Positions 46,931 through 56,185 of a stretch of DNA of 64,000 nucleotides are shown here, piece by piece. The position numbers were made by a program, and so were the translations under genes. Positions within the stretch are counted from its first letter, which is position 1. Each line of letters begins with the position of its first letter. The notes under the pieces were generated by a model. The model searched no databases. It was not told the DNA's origin and worked only from the letters and a program-made list of their open reading frames with translations. Source of the stretch: an uncultured Flavobacteriales bacterium (lineage in GTDB: Bacteria > Bacteroidota > Bacteroidia > Flavobacteriales > JBLHRE01); NCBI GenBank assembly GCA_937139155.1, contig CAKZPI010000002.1, positions 41,591-105,590 of the forward strand, given 5' to 3'.

Positions 46931-49408
46931 ATGCGAAAGCTCTTCCTTTTATCCCTTTTAATTCCAGCCTTAGCTACGGCGCAAATACCTACTTACCAGG
47001 GAAATGCATCCTCTGAAATTCTTCATGAAATTCAAAAGCTTCAAAATACCGGTAAGGTGCTTTACCTGGCTGCCCATCCCGACGATGAAAATACACGCCT
47101 CATCGCTTGGCTTGAAAATGGAGCCAAATATGAAACGGCTTATTTAAGCCTTACCCGGGGCGATGGGGGTCAAAATTTAATTGGCGATGAGCTAGGTTCT
47201 GAACTCGGCCTTCTTAGAACCCAAGAGCTTCTGAGGGCAAGGGCTACAGATGGTGGACAACAATTCTTTACCCGTGCGGTCGACTTCGGGTACAGCAAAA
47301 ATCCCGAAGAAACTTTTGAAATCTGGGGAAAAGAAGAAATCCTAAAAGATGTGGTGCGTGTAATTCGAACCTTTAAACCCGATTACATCATCACCCGGTT
47401 TCCTCCAAACTCTAGAGCCGGACACGGGCATCATACCGCTTCCGCTATTCTGGCTGAAGAAGCCATGGAGGCTGCTGCAAATCCTAAAGAATTTAAAGAG
47501 CTTGAATCCTTTGGCCTCTATCCCCACCAAACCAAATCGCTTTACCATAATACCTCTACATGGTGGGATAAAACCCTTCCTGAACAAGCTCAAACCAATG
47601 ATTCTATATTAGAGGTAAATGTTGGGGGCTATGACCCCTTGCTGGGGAAAAGCTATAATGAAATTGCAGCCCTTTCAAGGTCGAAGCATAGATGCCAAGG
47701 CTTCGGCGCCCGCTTACAACGAGGGGATCAAATGGAATATCTTCAATATGTGAAAGGGGAGTTCATTCGCGAACCCTTTAAACCCATTTCTTGGTCGGAA
47801 GCCCTGGGCATGTCTGAATTTGATGAGACCCTAGAAACCCTCATTCAAACTTGGTCGCCAAGCGATATGAAATCAAACCTTTCTGACCTTGTGAATCTTC
47901 GGGAAATGCTTCTCAAAGCTTCTGGGAATGCCAATCCGATCATTTCCCGTAAACTGAATCAATTGGACGAGGTGATTTTAAAAACAGCAGGCTTTCATGG
48001 CTCTGCCCAGGCTGAGTCTTGGTTTATTGCCTTAAACGATCCAAATACCGTAGCCATTGATCTGAACTGGATGTGTAGAACGGTAGATTTTAATCTTAAA
48101 TCCTATCAAATTCAGGAGGGAAGAACGGTATTCCTTGAAGAGGAAACCCCAGCCAATACTCAAGGAGTGGCAAAATTGGATGTTTTGGTGGAAGATTTCT
48201 TTAAGTCGGTAAGCCATCCTTATTGGCTGAAGCAATCTCCAAATGGAAGGTATTACGTTGAAAATGAGTCTATGATTGGGGTGCCTGAGGGTCCGTTTGC
48301 TGGAAAAATCACCTTGGTTTTGGAGATCATGGGACAAAGCATTTCGGTAGATCTTCCCATTACTTATTCATGGGTAGATCGGGCGGATGGTGAGCTGATT
48401 CGGAATGCCTTGGTAGTGCCAGATTTTACTGCAAAATTTTCCGAGCCAACCTATATTTTTAATCCGGAAGGGAGCCAGGAAGTCTTGGTTCAGGTGCATG
48501 GTTTTACGGAAGGTAAAGCAATTCTCCGATTGAATTTACCCGAGGGCTGGACCTCTGAGCCTCAGGAGCTTGAAATTGAATTCAAAGAGGTGAATACTAG
48601 CCAAACCCATGGGTTTACGGTTTATCCTGGCGTTCTTACCGGAAAGGAAAGCCTGGAGGCTGAAGTGGTCTTTCAAGGGGAGACCTACCATCGAGCTTTT
48701 GTTGAAATTGCCTATCCCCATATTCCCACGCAAGTGTATTTTCCTGAAAATAGGGTTCAAGCCTTAAACCTAGACCTTAAAACCAAGGGTGAGAAGATTG
48801 GATACATAGTAGGTGCAGGCGACCGGGTACCAAAGGCCTTGGAGCAAATGGGGTATGAAGTGGTTTTGATAACCGAAGAGTCCATGGCTCAGACAAACCT
48901 AAGTGATTTCGACGCCCTAGTATCTGGAATTCGAGCCTACAATACTCAGTCTTGGCTCAAAGACTATAAAACTCAGATTCTGAATTATGTCTCTGAAGGC
49001 GGACTGTATTTGGTGCAATACAATACCAGTCGGGGCATTCAGGGTGAATGGTTCTCTCCGTATAAAATTGAATTGGGAAGGGGAAGGGTTACCGACGAAA
49101 CCGCACCGGTAGGCTTCACCAATGAATCGCACCCTGTTCTGCTTAAGCCCAATCCATTGTCGGCCAGTGATTTTGACGGATGGGTTCAAGAACGAGGATT
49201 GTATTTCGCCAGCGAGTGGGGTCCAGAATACAAATCGGTATTCATCATGAACGACCCCGGTGAGAGTCCAGAAGAAGGAAGTCTTTTAATTGCCGACTAT
49301 GGGGAGGGAGCGATTGTTTACTCTGGTATTTCCTTTTTCAGGGAATTACCAGCGGGAGTTCCAGGGGCCTTTAAATTAATGGCCAATATTCTTTCTTATA
49401 AAATGTAA
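46931..49408 (+). CDS. Secreted PIG-L family deacetylase with C-terminal GATase-like domain
   Basis: An 825-aa exported protein. The signal peptide (residues 1-18) is followed by a PIG-L/LmbE deacetylase domain (about 25-270) with the zinc motif AHPDDE and a second metal-binding stretch GHGHHTAS. Middle regions are beta-sandwich-like (about 380-610). The last 200 residues (YIVGAGDRVPKALEQMGY, LVSGIRAYN, LVQYNTSRG) resemble a class I glutamine-amidotransferase fold without an obvious catalytic Cys. PIG-L enzymes remove N-acetyl groups from amino-sugar conjugates. The downstream 35-aa peptide and sodium:solute symporter point to deacetylation outside the membrane followed by uptake; the substrate is unknown. 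Confidence 0.88.
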   Translation: MRKLFLLSLLIPALATAQIPTYQGNASSEILHEIQKLQNTGKVLYLAAHPDDENTRLIAWLENGAKYETAYLSLTRGDGGQNLIGDELGSELGLLRTQELLRARATDGGQQFFTRAVDFGYSKNPEETFEIWGKEEILKDVVRVIRTFKPDYIITRFPPNSRAGHGHHTASAILAEEAMEAAANPKEFKELESFGLYPHQTKSLYHNTSTWWDKTLPEQAQTNDSILEVNVGGYDPLLGKSYNEIAALSRSKHRCQGFGARLQRGDQMEYLQYVKGEFIREPFKPISWSEALGMSEFDETLETLIQTWSPSDMKSNLSDLVNLREMLLKASGNANPIISRKLNQLDEVILKTAGFHGSAQAESWFIALNDPNTVAIDLNWMCRTVDFNLKSYQIQEGRTVFLEEETPANTQGVAKLDVLVEDFFKSVSHPYWLKQSPNGRYYVENESMIGVPEGPFAGKITLVLEIMGQSISVDLPITYSWVDRADGELIRNALVVPDFTAKFSEPTYIFNPEGSQEVLVQVHGFTEGKAILRLNLPEGWTSEPQELEIEFKEVNTSQTHGFTVYPGVLTGKESLEAEVVFQGETYHRAFVEIAYPHIPTQVYFPENRVQALNLDLKTKGEKIGYIVGAGDRVPKALEQMGYEVVLITEESMAQTNLSDFDALVSGIRAYNTQSWLKDYKTQILNYVSEGGLYLVQYNTSRGIQGEWFSPYKIELGRGRVTDETAPVGFTNESHPVLLKPNPLSASDFDGWVQERGLYFASEWGPEYKSVFIMNDPGESPEEGSLLIADYGEGAIVYSGISFFRELPAGVPGAFKLMANILSYKM

Positions 49409-49409
49409 T

Positions 49410-49517
49410 ATGACGGATAAAAAGCCCATTTCCTGGAAATTCTGGTACCTATTGGTGCTTGGATTGTTGGTGGTTTATATTTTGGTTTTTCATCTTCTAA
49501 CCACAAGCTTCTCATGA
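49410..49517 (+). CDS. 35-aa single-pass membrane peptide coupled to the symporter
   Basis: A short gene, ATG 49410 to TGA 49515-49517. The product is a basic N-terminus (MTDKKPISWKFW) followed by one hydrophobic helix of about 20 residues (YLLVLGLLVVYILVFHLL) and a short polar tail. It starts one base after the PIG-L stop and overlaps the symporter start by 4 bases (ATGA), which argues for translation and coupling. Small partner subunits are known for some sodium:solute symporters, so a stabilising subunit is a reasonable inference. No homologue was checked. Confidence 0.7.
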   Translation: MTDKKPISWKFWYLLVLGLLVVYILVFHLLTTSFS

Positions 49518-51214
49518 CTTTATTGGATTGGATTGTACTGGGTTCTACCTTGGCCCTAATTGTTGGCTACGGAACCTGGAAAACAAGGGTGAACCGAAAC
49601 CTGAACGATTACCTCAAAGGAGGGTCTTCGGCCAATTGGGCAACCATTGGGTTGTCTGTTATGGCAACTCAAGCCTCAGCCATTACCTTTTTATCTACCC
49701 CCGGCCAAGCTTTTGAAAGCGGCATGGGCTTCGTGCAGTTTTATTTCGGATTGCCCGTGGCCATGGTCATTTTATGCGTATGGGTGATTCCAAGGTATTA
49801 CAAGCTCAACGTTTACACAGCTTACGAGTTTTTAGAGAATCGATTTAATTTAAACACCAGGCTTCTGGCCGCTTTTTTATTCTTGGTTCAAAGAGGACTT
49901 GCAGCGGGAATTACCATTTACGCCCCCGCCATTATTCTCAGTACCCTTTTGGGTTGGAACCTCAACCTCACCAATTTATCCGTGGGTATTCTGGTGATTA
50001 TCTATACGGTTACTGGGGGAACACGGGCCGTGAGCGTTACCCAAAAATGGCAAATGGCCGTAATCATGTCGGGTATGTTCATTGCCTTTGGCATCATTCT
50101 CAATGAAATTGCTCCCTTCGCAAGTTTTACCGAAAGTTTAGCATTGGCAGGCGCTCAGGGGCGGATGGAAATTGTGAATTTCGATTTGGATTTTGAAAAC
50201 CGATACACCATTTGGAGCGGATTAACAGGAGGCTTGTTTTTGGCCCTCTCGTATTTCGGAACCGACCAGAGTCAGGTGCAGCGTTACCTTAGCGGGAAAA
50301 GCATAAGAGAATCAAGACTGGGATTGATTTTTAACGGAATCCTTAAAGTACCCATGCAGTTCTTTATTCTGCTTTGCGGGGTGATGGTCTTTGTTTTCTA
50401 CCAATTTCATGCTCAGCCCATCCATTTCAATGAGAATCAAATTCAAATGGTTGAAAACTCTGAGCTCAGTGAAAAAGGCAAGGAGGTAGTTGCTGGATTT
50501 AACCAGGTGCAGGCTGATAAATTAGAGGTTTCAAAGCAGTTTCTAGAGGCTGAAAGAGCCGGTTTGCCTGCTGATGCATACAAGGAAGAGCTCAAGCAGC
50601 TTTCTGAGCAAGAGAAAGTCTATAAGGCAGAGTATCAAAAATTAATTGTTCAGTCGAACCCAGAAGTAAGTGAGAAGGATGCGGAAGATTCAGATTATGT
50701 GTTTTTAACCTTTCTGCTTGACTTCATGCCCAAGGGTTTGGTAGGACTCTTATTGGCAGTTATTCTTTCAGCGGCCATGAGTTCTACGGCCAGTGAACTG
50801 AATGCTTTGGGCTCAACTACAACCATTGATTTTTATAAGCGCTTACGCGGAGGAAAAGAGCAGTCGGATGAAACCCAGGTGAGAATGGGTAGGTTTTTCA
50901 CCATTTTCTGGGGATTCTTAGCCATAGCTTTTGCGGTCTTTGCTTCGAAGCTGGACAATTTGATTGAGGCTGTGAACATCTTAGGGTCTCTGTTCTACGG
51001 AACCATTTTAGGGATTTTTGTGGTTGGATTCTTCATTAAGTTCATTAGAGCTCGGGCAATTTTCATCGGAGCCATTATTTCTGAATCCTTGGTTCTCTTG
51101 ATTTATTTCCTTGAATGGAAGGATTTAGGCTTCTTGTGGTACAATGTGATAGGGTGCTTGTTAACCCTAGTAATTGCTATGCTTTTACAGGTATTGATTG
51201 GAAAGGGGAAATAA
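49514..51214 (+). CDS. Sodium:solute symporter (SSS family)
   Basis: A 566-aa inner-membrane transporter with the SSS fold (many hydrophobic helices; motifs ATQASAITFLSTPGQAF near residue 55, TGGTRAVSVTQKWQ near 170, and LLAVILSAAMSSTASELNALGS near 410, where sodium ligands lie in the family). A hydrophilic coiled-coil-like insertion occupies about residues 297-394 between membrane helices, longer than in minimal SSS proteins. It is coupled to the 35-aa peptide and the secreted PIG-L deacetylase, which suggests import of a deacetylated product. A terminator follows 4 bases after the stop. Substrate unknown. Confidence 0.92.
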   Translation: MTLLDWIVLGSTLALIVGYGTWKTRVNRNLNDYLKGGSSANWATIGLSVMATQASAITFLSTPGQAFESGMGFVQFYFGLPVAMVILCVWVIPRYYKLNVYTAYEFLENRFNLNTRLLAAFLFLVQRGLAAGITIYAPAIILSTLLGWNLNLTNLSVGILVIIYTVTGGTRAVSVTQKWQMAVIMSGMFIAFGIILNEIAPFASFTESLALAGAQGRMEIVNFDLDFENRYTIWSGLTGGLFLALSYFGTDQSQVQRYLSGKSIRESRLGLIFNGILKVPMQFFILLCGVMVFVFYQFHAQPIHFNENQIQMVENSELSEKGKEVVAGFNQVQADKLEVSKQFLEAERAGLPADAYKEELKQLSEQEKVYKAEYQKLIVQSNPEVSEKDAEDSDYVFLTFLLDFMPKGLVGLLLAVILSAAMSSTASELNALGSTTTIDFYKRLRGGKEQSDETQVRMGRFFTIFWGFLAIAFAVFASKLDNLIEAVNILGSLFYGTILGIFVVGFFIKFIRARAIFIGAIISESLVLLIYFLEWKDLGFLWYNVIGCLLTLVIAMLLQVLIGKGK

Positions 51215-51217
51215 AAA

Positions 51218-51250
51218 AAGGCAGACCTTATTCAGACCTGCCTTCTTAAA
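51218..51250. terminator. Bidirectional intrinsic terminator
   Basis: A 7-bp stem AAGGCAG (51218-51224) / CTGCCTT (51238-51244) with A-rich sequence before and T-rich after. It lies between the convergent symporter and DUF2911 genes. Confidence 0.75.
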
Positions 51251-51266
51251 ATTTTCAGAACGGTTA

Positions 51267-52121
51267 TTACCAATCCAACATTTCATTGTTGATCATTTCG
51301 GCATAACCAAACTCTTTCCCATCGGCTTTAGCCTCAGCCTCTCCCATTTCAAGTGCTTTCTTAGCAGCTTTCTTGGCAGCTTTGCTATCTCCATTCATAT
51401 AAAGAAGTTGAGCGTGTACAAAGTGTGAGTACCAGCTATCGTTCTTTAGTTCAAGAGATTTCTTGATCCAGCCCAGGCCTTTTTCAAGCTCTTTTCCTTG
51501 GTTTCTGGTATAGGTAGCCGCATTTCGGTAAACCCTCCAGTCTTCTGGGTTCTCAGAAATGGCCGTTTCGATGTTTTTCCAGGCTTGGGCATCGGTATCC
51601 ACCTTGATGGGCATGTCAACTGCAACGTTTTCCCAAGCTAGGGTAAGGGTTCCTCCATTGTCTTTAACCTCGCTGAAAGAAAATTCCATACGCTCGGTAA
51701 AGGCATGTTTCTTTGGCTCAGCCTTGAAGGTAGCGGTTGCTTTGGCAGGATCGAATCCGTCAACCCCCCAAAGGTCTAATTGTGGAGAGATCCAAACGGT
51801 CCATTGAATTTGACCTGGCTTGGTAAAGATTGAATATTTTCCAGCTGGAACTTCTTCTCCTCCGATAACTACATCGGTAGAGAATTCAATTTTGGTTGAA
51901 GCATTTGCCCCAGTACGCCAAACTTGGTCGTAAGGAACAAGGTCTCCCCAAATGGTACGTCCTTTAACTCCCGGACGGCTATATTCTACCGTTACTTCCG
52001 TAAGTCCGATGGTTTGACTAACCGCGGCAGAAGGAGAAGGTTGAGGAAGATTTTGCGCGTTTGCGGAGAAACCAAAAGCCGTGATGGCTAATGCTCCGAA
52101 TAAAACTTTCATTGATTTCAT
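51267..52121 (-). CDS. DUF2911 secreted protein with TPR-like tail
   Basis: A 284-aa exported protein. The signal peptide ends SANAQ (residue 23), with a second in-frame ATG at 52112. The DUF2911 domain (about 25-170) carries QPSPSAAVSQTIGLTEVTVEYSRP split over its first strands, then GRTIWGDLVPYDQVWRTGAN and VPAGKYSIFTKPG. The C-terminal third (about 180-284) is helical, with TPR-like repeats (NPEDWRVYRNAATY, KKSLELKNDSWY). The family is common in Bacteroidota and has no assigned function. Probably periplasmic. Confidence 0.88.
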   Translation of the reverse strand: MKSMKVLFGALAITAFGFSANAQNLPQPSPSAAVSQTIGLTEVTVEYSRPGVKGRTIWGDLVPYDQVWRTGANASTKIEFSTDVVIGGEEVPAGKYSIFTKPGQIQWTVWISPQLDLWGVDGFDPAKATATFKAEPKKHAFTERMEFSFSEVKDNGGTLTLAWENVAVDMPIKVDTDAQAWKNIETAISENPEDWRVYRNAATYTRNQGKELEKGLGWIKKSLELKNDSWYSHFVHAQLLYMNGDSKAAKKAAKKALEMGEAEAKADGKEFGYAEMINNEMLDW

Positions 52122-52168
52122 GGATTAAATTTTAGGATTTCGCGGTGAAGATAATACGAATTTGACGC

Positions 52169-53845
52169 TTATAGGCCGTAAATCACTTTATCCTTGGGAT
52201 ATCGAATGTTAAATCCTGATTTCCACTCCATTGTTTCTCCCTGTTTCAAGTCTACTTCCCAAGAAATCATACCCGTTGATTCTTCATATTGGGCAGGCTT
52301 TTCATCATCCCTCAATTTCACTTCAATCTTTTCAACCCGTGAAATAGGAATTTGATCCTCAATTTTTAAGGGAATGCTTTGATTGCCTGAATGGGTGATT
52401 TTATAACAGAATTCAAGGTACCGGTTCCTGTAGTTTGTAAAGGTTTCATCTTTGTTTTCGTCTTTGCTTAAGCTTCGTTCAACCCTTAGGCGCTTGTCTT
52501 GACCAAGGCCCAATTCTAAAGTATCTCTGAACTGGTTAGGGTCAATGAAGGTCTCTCCCACGTAAGTGCCCCCATAAAAAACATGGGCTTGAGATGGAAG
52601 AATATGAATGTTTTTCCATTCGGCTACCCGGGCCATGAGGTAGGCATGCTTATTCCGTTTTGGTACAGCAACATATTGAAAATCAGCTTTCAGCTCATAG
52701 GTTTTCAAAACCAAATAATGCATTTCTCGATCCGAGGGAATGGTATAGGGAAGGTCAACCTTAAACTCAGTGGTTACCAGCTGACTAGACTCAACGGTCA
52801 TGGTGCCTGAATTTGGTGCGGGACTTATATCGTCGGCTTGAATTTCAAATTCATCGGAAGAGGCCTTGCTTTCTTCTATGACCTGAACTTCATTTAGGTA
52901 AGTAGGAGCAGACCCAGAGCGGGTAGTTGGGTATGGTCTCGGACTGTCTAAGGTGATTACCCAAGGAACTAAGATGGGCTTGTTTTTTGAATCAATGGGG
53001 TCGTTGGTGCTAAAGGTAAGATTCACTCCCTTCCAATCGTAGCCGGTATTTTGCGTAACCCTTGCCTTATAGGTAAAGTTAACTGGCTCAGTTAAACCAT
53101 CCGCTTTGATGTCGTATTCAGGGTACCATGACGGGCCATTTACCAGGTAGGAAAGGGTAAGGCTTCCTCGGGTGGTATTCTCAGCCAAAACCTGAACCAA
53201 AATCTCAGAAACCCGTTTGGTTTTGTTCTTATTGCTTCGGTTCTCTTGAATCAAGCGGTTTAAATCTTGAATGTCGCGGTTCACCCGGTTGATTTGATTC
53301 TGAACTTGGTTTAAATCGGTACTAAAGTCTAAGCTTAGCTTGTCGATTTCAAAGAGTTTTTCACGCATATAGGAGGCCGCATTCACCAACAACTCCAGGC
53401 TATCCCCAATGCTCGACCCATTCATAATGGGCGAGGAGGTGATCAGGTTACGTTCCTTTTGAAGGGTTTGAATCTTTGAATTAATGTCAGAGCGACTATA
53501 ATTGAAAAGAGCCAGGGAATCTTGCTTTTGTTTCAGGGCCTTTAGAAGCCTAGGCACCGAATCAGGAACTTCTACGGGGATGTACCGAAACCTTTGCTTG
53601 ATGTCCATAATCATGAACTTTCCAGTTCCATTTACCTGAATGCTTGAGGAGGTTAAATTTTCTTCCAAATCAGAAAAAATCAAGTAATGCTGTCCAGAAG
53701 GAATCTGTTCCGATCCGGTTCTGGAAATTTGAGCTCCACGAAGGAAAACCGTTACATCTGAAATTTTTGAAGAAACCGGAATCTCGGTGGCTTGAAGGCT
53801 AATGCTAAGAAATAGCCCGAACAGGGGAAAAAGAAATTTATACAT
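52169..53845 (-). CDS. MuiA-like DUF4139 family protein
   Basis: A 558-aa exported protein from ATG 53845, which gives the signal peptide MYKFLFPLFGLFLSISLQAT; an upstream start at 53881 is less likely. An N-terminal DUF4140 region (ISDVTVFLRGAQISRTGS) is followed by a coiled coil (about 90-215) and a DUF4139 region with SYLVNGPSWYPEYDIKADG, GYDWKGVNLTFST and, near the end, GMISWEVDLKQGETMEW. The family is named after a mucoidy inhibitor; the molecular role is unknown. It contains a ~55-residue low-conservation insert between ITLDSPRPYPTT and the next strand. Confidence 0.88.
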   Translation of the reverse strand: MYKFLFPLFGLFLSISLQATEIPVSSKISDVTVFLRGAQISRTGSEQIPSGQHYLIFSDLEENLTSSSIQVNGTGKFMIMDIKQRFRYIPVEVPDSVPRLLKALKQKQDSLALFNYSRSDINSKIQTLQKERNLITSSPIMNGSSIGDSLELLVNAASYMREKLFEIDKLSLDFSTDLNQVQNQINRVNRDIQDLNRLIQENRSNKNKTKRVSEILVQVLAENTTRGSLTLSYLVNGPSWYPEYDIKADGLTEPVNFTYKARVTQNTGYDWKGVNLTFSTNDPIDSKNKPILVPWVITLDSPRPYPTTRSGSAPTYLNEVQVIEESKASSDEFEIQADDISPAPNSGTMTVESSQLVTTEFKVDLPYTIPSDREMHYLVLKTYELKADFQYVAVPKRNKHAYLMARVAEWKNIHILPSQAHVFYGGTYVGETFIDPNQFRDTLELGLGQDKRLRVERSLSKDENKDETFTNYRNRYLEFCYKITHSGNQSIPLKIEDQIPISRVEKIEVKLRDDEKPAQYEESTGMISWEVDLKQGETMEWKSGFNIRYPKDKVIYGL

Positions 53846-54064
53846 GATTGCTGGATTTATCCGAGCTGAATCCAATTTCATGCCAAATACCAGGAATTGA
53901 GAAATTCTTCCAATGAATATCTATGGTTTAACCTAGAGAACTAGGCTCAGGTATGGAAGCAAAGCTTTTTATCTGGATTAAAAAAATATGATTGAAAAGA
54001 ATCTAAACCGGCCTAAACTCAGTATTTACTAATACCAATCTCTGCAACCCAACCCCCGCAGAGT

Positions 54065-54760
54065 ATGTGTAATTATGTTGTCATTGGAGCTTCGTCAGGA
54101 ATTGGCAGGGCTTTGAGTGAAATTCTTTTAGAAAAAGGTCATTCTGTATTAGGAACCTTTTGCAATACGGAACCAAGCTTCAAACATCCGAAAATGGAAT
54201 GGGAGCGGTTCAATGTTTTGGATGAAGAGCCTTTGAAATCCTTGCCCAAGGAGATTCATGGATTTGCCTATTGTCCTGGAAACATTTCCTTGAAGCCCTT
54301 TCATCGGGTTCCCTTATCGGATTTCATGAATGATTTTAACCTTCAGGTAAAGGGTGCCATTCGAACCGTTCGAGAGGCATTGCCAGGATTAAAAAAATCC
54401 GAGAGGGGGTCCATTCTATTTTTTTCAACCGTAGCCGTACAGAAAGGTTTTGCATTTCATGCCCAAGTTGCAGCCTCTAAAGGGGCCATAGAAGGATTGA
54501 CAAGAGCCCTTGCCGCAGAATATGCTCCAGCCATACGAGTCAATTGCCTGGCCCCATCCCTAACAGATACCAAATTGGCCGGTAAGCTTCTATCCTCAGA
54601 AGAAAAAAAGGAAAGGCAGGCTGAAAGACATCCCTTGAAGCGAATTGGAACGCCTGAAGACCTGGGTAGAGCAGGAGCATTCATGTTAACCGAAGAAAGT
54701 TCTTGGGTAACCGGCCAAATATTGCATATTGACGGAGGATTAACCCATTTATCAGCCTGA
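54065..54760 (+). CDS. SDR-family protein lacking the catalytic tyrosine
   Basis: A 231-aa short-chain-dehydrogenase-fold protein. The nucleotide-binding motif is GASSGIGRA (about 8-16), YCPGNI replaces the NNAG motif, the active-site Ser region is FFSTVAV, and the C-terminus has TGQILHIDGG. At the YxxxK position the sequence reads AFHAQVAASKGAIEG, so Val stands where Tyr is expected and the Lys is kept. It probably binds NAD(P) but may not be a standard reductase. The stop overlaps the next gene's ATG by one base, so the two act from one transcript. Confidence 0.88.
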   Translation: MCNYVVIGASSGIGRALSEILLEKGHSVLGTFCNTEPSFKHPKMEWERFNVLDEEPLKSLPKEIHGFAYCPGNISLKPFHRVPLSDFMNDFNLQVKGAIRTVREALPGLKKSERGSILFFSTVAVQKGFAFHAQVAASKGAIEGLTRALAAEYAPAIRVNCLAPSLTDTKLAGKLLSSEEKKERQAERHPLKRIGTPEDLGRAGAFMLTEESSWVTGQILHIDGGLTHLSA

Positions 54761-56181
54761 TGAAAATACTTTTAACCGGACTTACGGGGTATATTGGAAA
54801 AAGACTACTCCCAGTTTTATTAGACCAAGGACACCAGGTGGTGGCCATGGTAAGGGATCCGAAGCGGGTTGACCAAGACTTATTGGATTATGAGAACCTC
54901 TTTATCATTCAGGGAAATGTGCTTCATAAAAGTTCTTTGAATTCAATTCCGGAGGATATCGAGGTGGCCTATTATTTCATTCATTCCATGTCAGGAAGCA
55001 TAGGTGATTTTGCAGATTTAGAAGCTGATGGTGCCATGAATTTTAGGCTGAGAATGGATGAGACTAAGGTTAAACAGGTGATTTACCTTGGCGGGATTGC
55101 TAATGATGAGGGCCTTTCAGAGCACTTAAAGTCTAGACTTGATACTGAAGAAATCCTTGCTAAAGGAAATTATGCCTTTACCAGCCTTCGGGCTGGAATA
55201 ATTGTAGGCTCTGGGTCTGCTAGCTTTGAAATCATTAGAGATTTGGTTGAAAAGCTTCCAATCATGGTAGCACCCAAATGGTTAAATACCAAAATTCAGC
55301 CCATAAGCATTCGAAATGTAATACAAATCCTTGCCCGAATTCCTGGAAAAGAATTTACCTACCAGAGAACTTTTGATATTGGGGGGCCACAGGTAATGAC
55401 CTATAAAGAAATGCTCTTAGGTTTAGCAAAAGAAAGAGGGCTGAAACGTAGAATCATTACAGTACCTGTCATGACTCCTAAATTATCTTCCTATTGGCTT
55501 TATTTTGTTACATCTACCTCGTATAACCTTGCAGTAAACTTGGTTGATTCTATGAAAGTAGAGGTAATTGGTAAGCCAAATGATTTGCATGAGTGTCTTG
55601 ATGTTGAATTAATCACCTATTCAGAAGCCATACGACTAGCGTTTGATAAGATTGAACAAAATGAGGTAGTTTCAAGCTGGATTGACGCCGGATCAGGAAA
55701 ACTTATGGAGCCTGGGATCAGCAGGCTCATGCGAGTTCCTCAGTTTGGCTGTTTGAAGGATGAGCGTAGAGCATATACTGCTCAGCCTGAAGAAAGCCTG
55801 AAAAAGATTTGGAGAATAGGAGGAGATACAGGTTGGTATTATGGAGATTTCCTCTGGGGCATTCGGGGCTTTTTGGATAAGATTTTTGGGGGTGTAGGTT
55901 TAAGAAGGGGGAGACGAGATGCAGAGGAAATTAACCCAGGAGATAGTCTTGATTTTTGGCGGGTCATAATGGCTTCTAAAAAAGAGAAAAGGCTCTTACT
56001 TTACGCAGAAATGAAACTACCAGGTGAGGCTTGGTTAGAATTTAAAATACAAAACAAAGAAGTAATTCAAACCGCCACTTTTCGACCTAAGGGAATTTGG
56101 GGGAGATTGTATTGGTTTGCCGTGCTACCCTTCCACCATTTCATTTTTGGCGGTATGATTAAAAAAATAGCTAAAGGATAA
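54760..56181 (+). CDS. NAD(P)-binding protein with DUF2867 domain
   Basis: A 473-aa fusion. The N-terminal half (about 1-300) is an atypical SDR/NmrA-like Rossmann domain (LLTGLTGYIGKRLLPVLL, YYFIHSM, VIYLGGIAND, FTSLRAGIIVG). The C-terminal part (about 320-473) is DUF2867 (WRIGGDTGWYYGDFLWGIRG, LDFWRV, GEAWLEFKI, GRLYWFAVLPFHHFIFGGM). This pair of domains recurs in bacteria, often near DNA photolyase or carotenoid genes, though neither is present here. Function unknown. It lies between the SDR and the Lacal_2735 gene in a three-gene operon. Confidence 0.88.
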   Translation: MKILLTGLTGYIGKRLLPVLLDQGHQVVAMVRDPKRVDQDLLDYENLFIIQGNVLHKSSLNSIPEDIEVAYYFIHSMSGSIGDFADLEADGAMNFRLRMDETKVKQVIYLGGIANDEGLSEHLKSRLDTEEILAKGNYAFTSLRAGIIVGSGSASFEIIRDLVEKLPIMVAPKWLNTKIQPISIRNVIQILARIPGKEFTYQRTFDIGGPQVMTYKEMLLGLAKERGLKRRIITVPVMTPKLSSYWLYFVTSTSYNLAVNLVDSMKVEVIGKPNDLHECLDVELITYSEAIRLAFDKIEQNEVVSSWIDAGSGKLMEPGISRLMRVPQFGCLKDERRAYTAQPEESLKKIWRIGGDTGWYYGDFLWGIRGFLDKIFGGVGLRRGRRDAEEINPGDSLDFWRVIMASKKEKRLLLYAEMKLPGEAWLEFKIQNKEVIQTATFRPKGIWGRLYWFAVLPFHHFIFGGMIKKIAKG

Positions 56182-56185
56182 TACT

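Noticed and set aside
46756..47016. An 86-codon plus-strand frame
   Set aside because: It starts in repeat DNA and overlaps the PIG-L signal peptide in another frame; no protein features.
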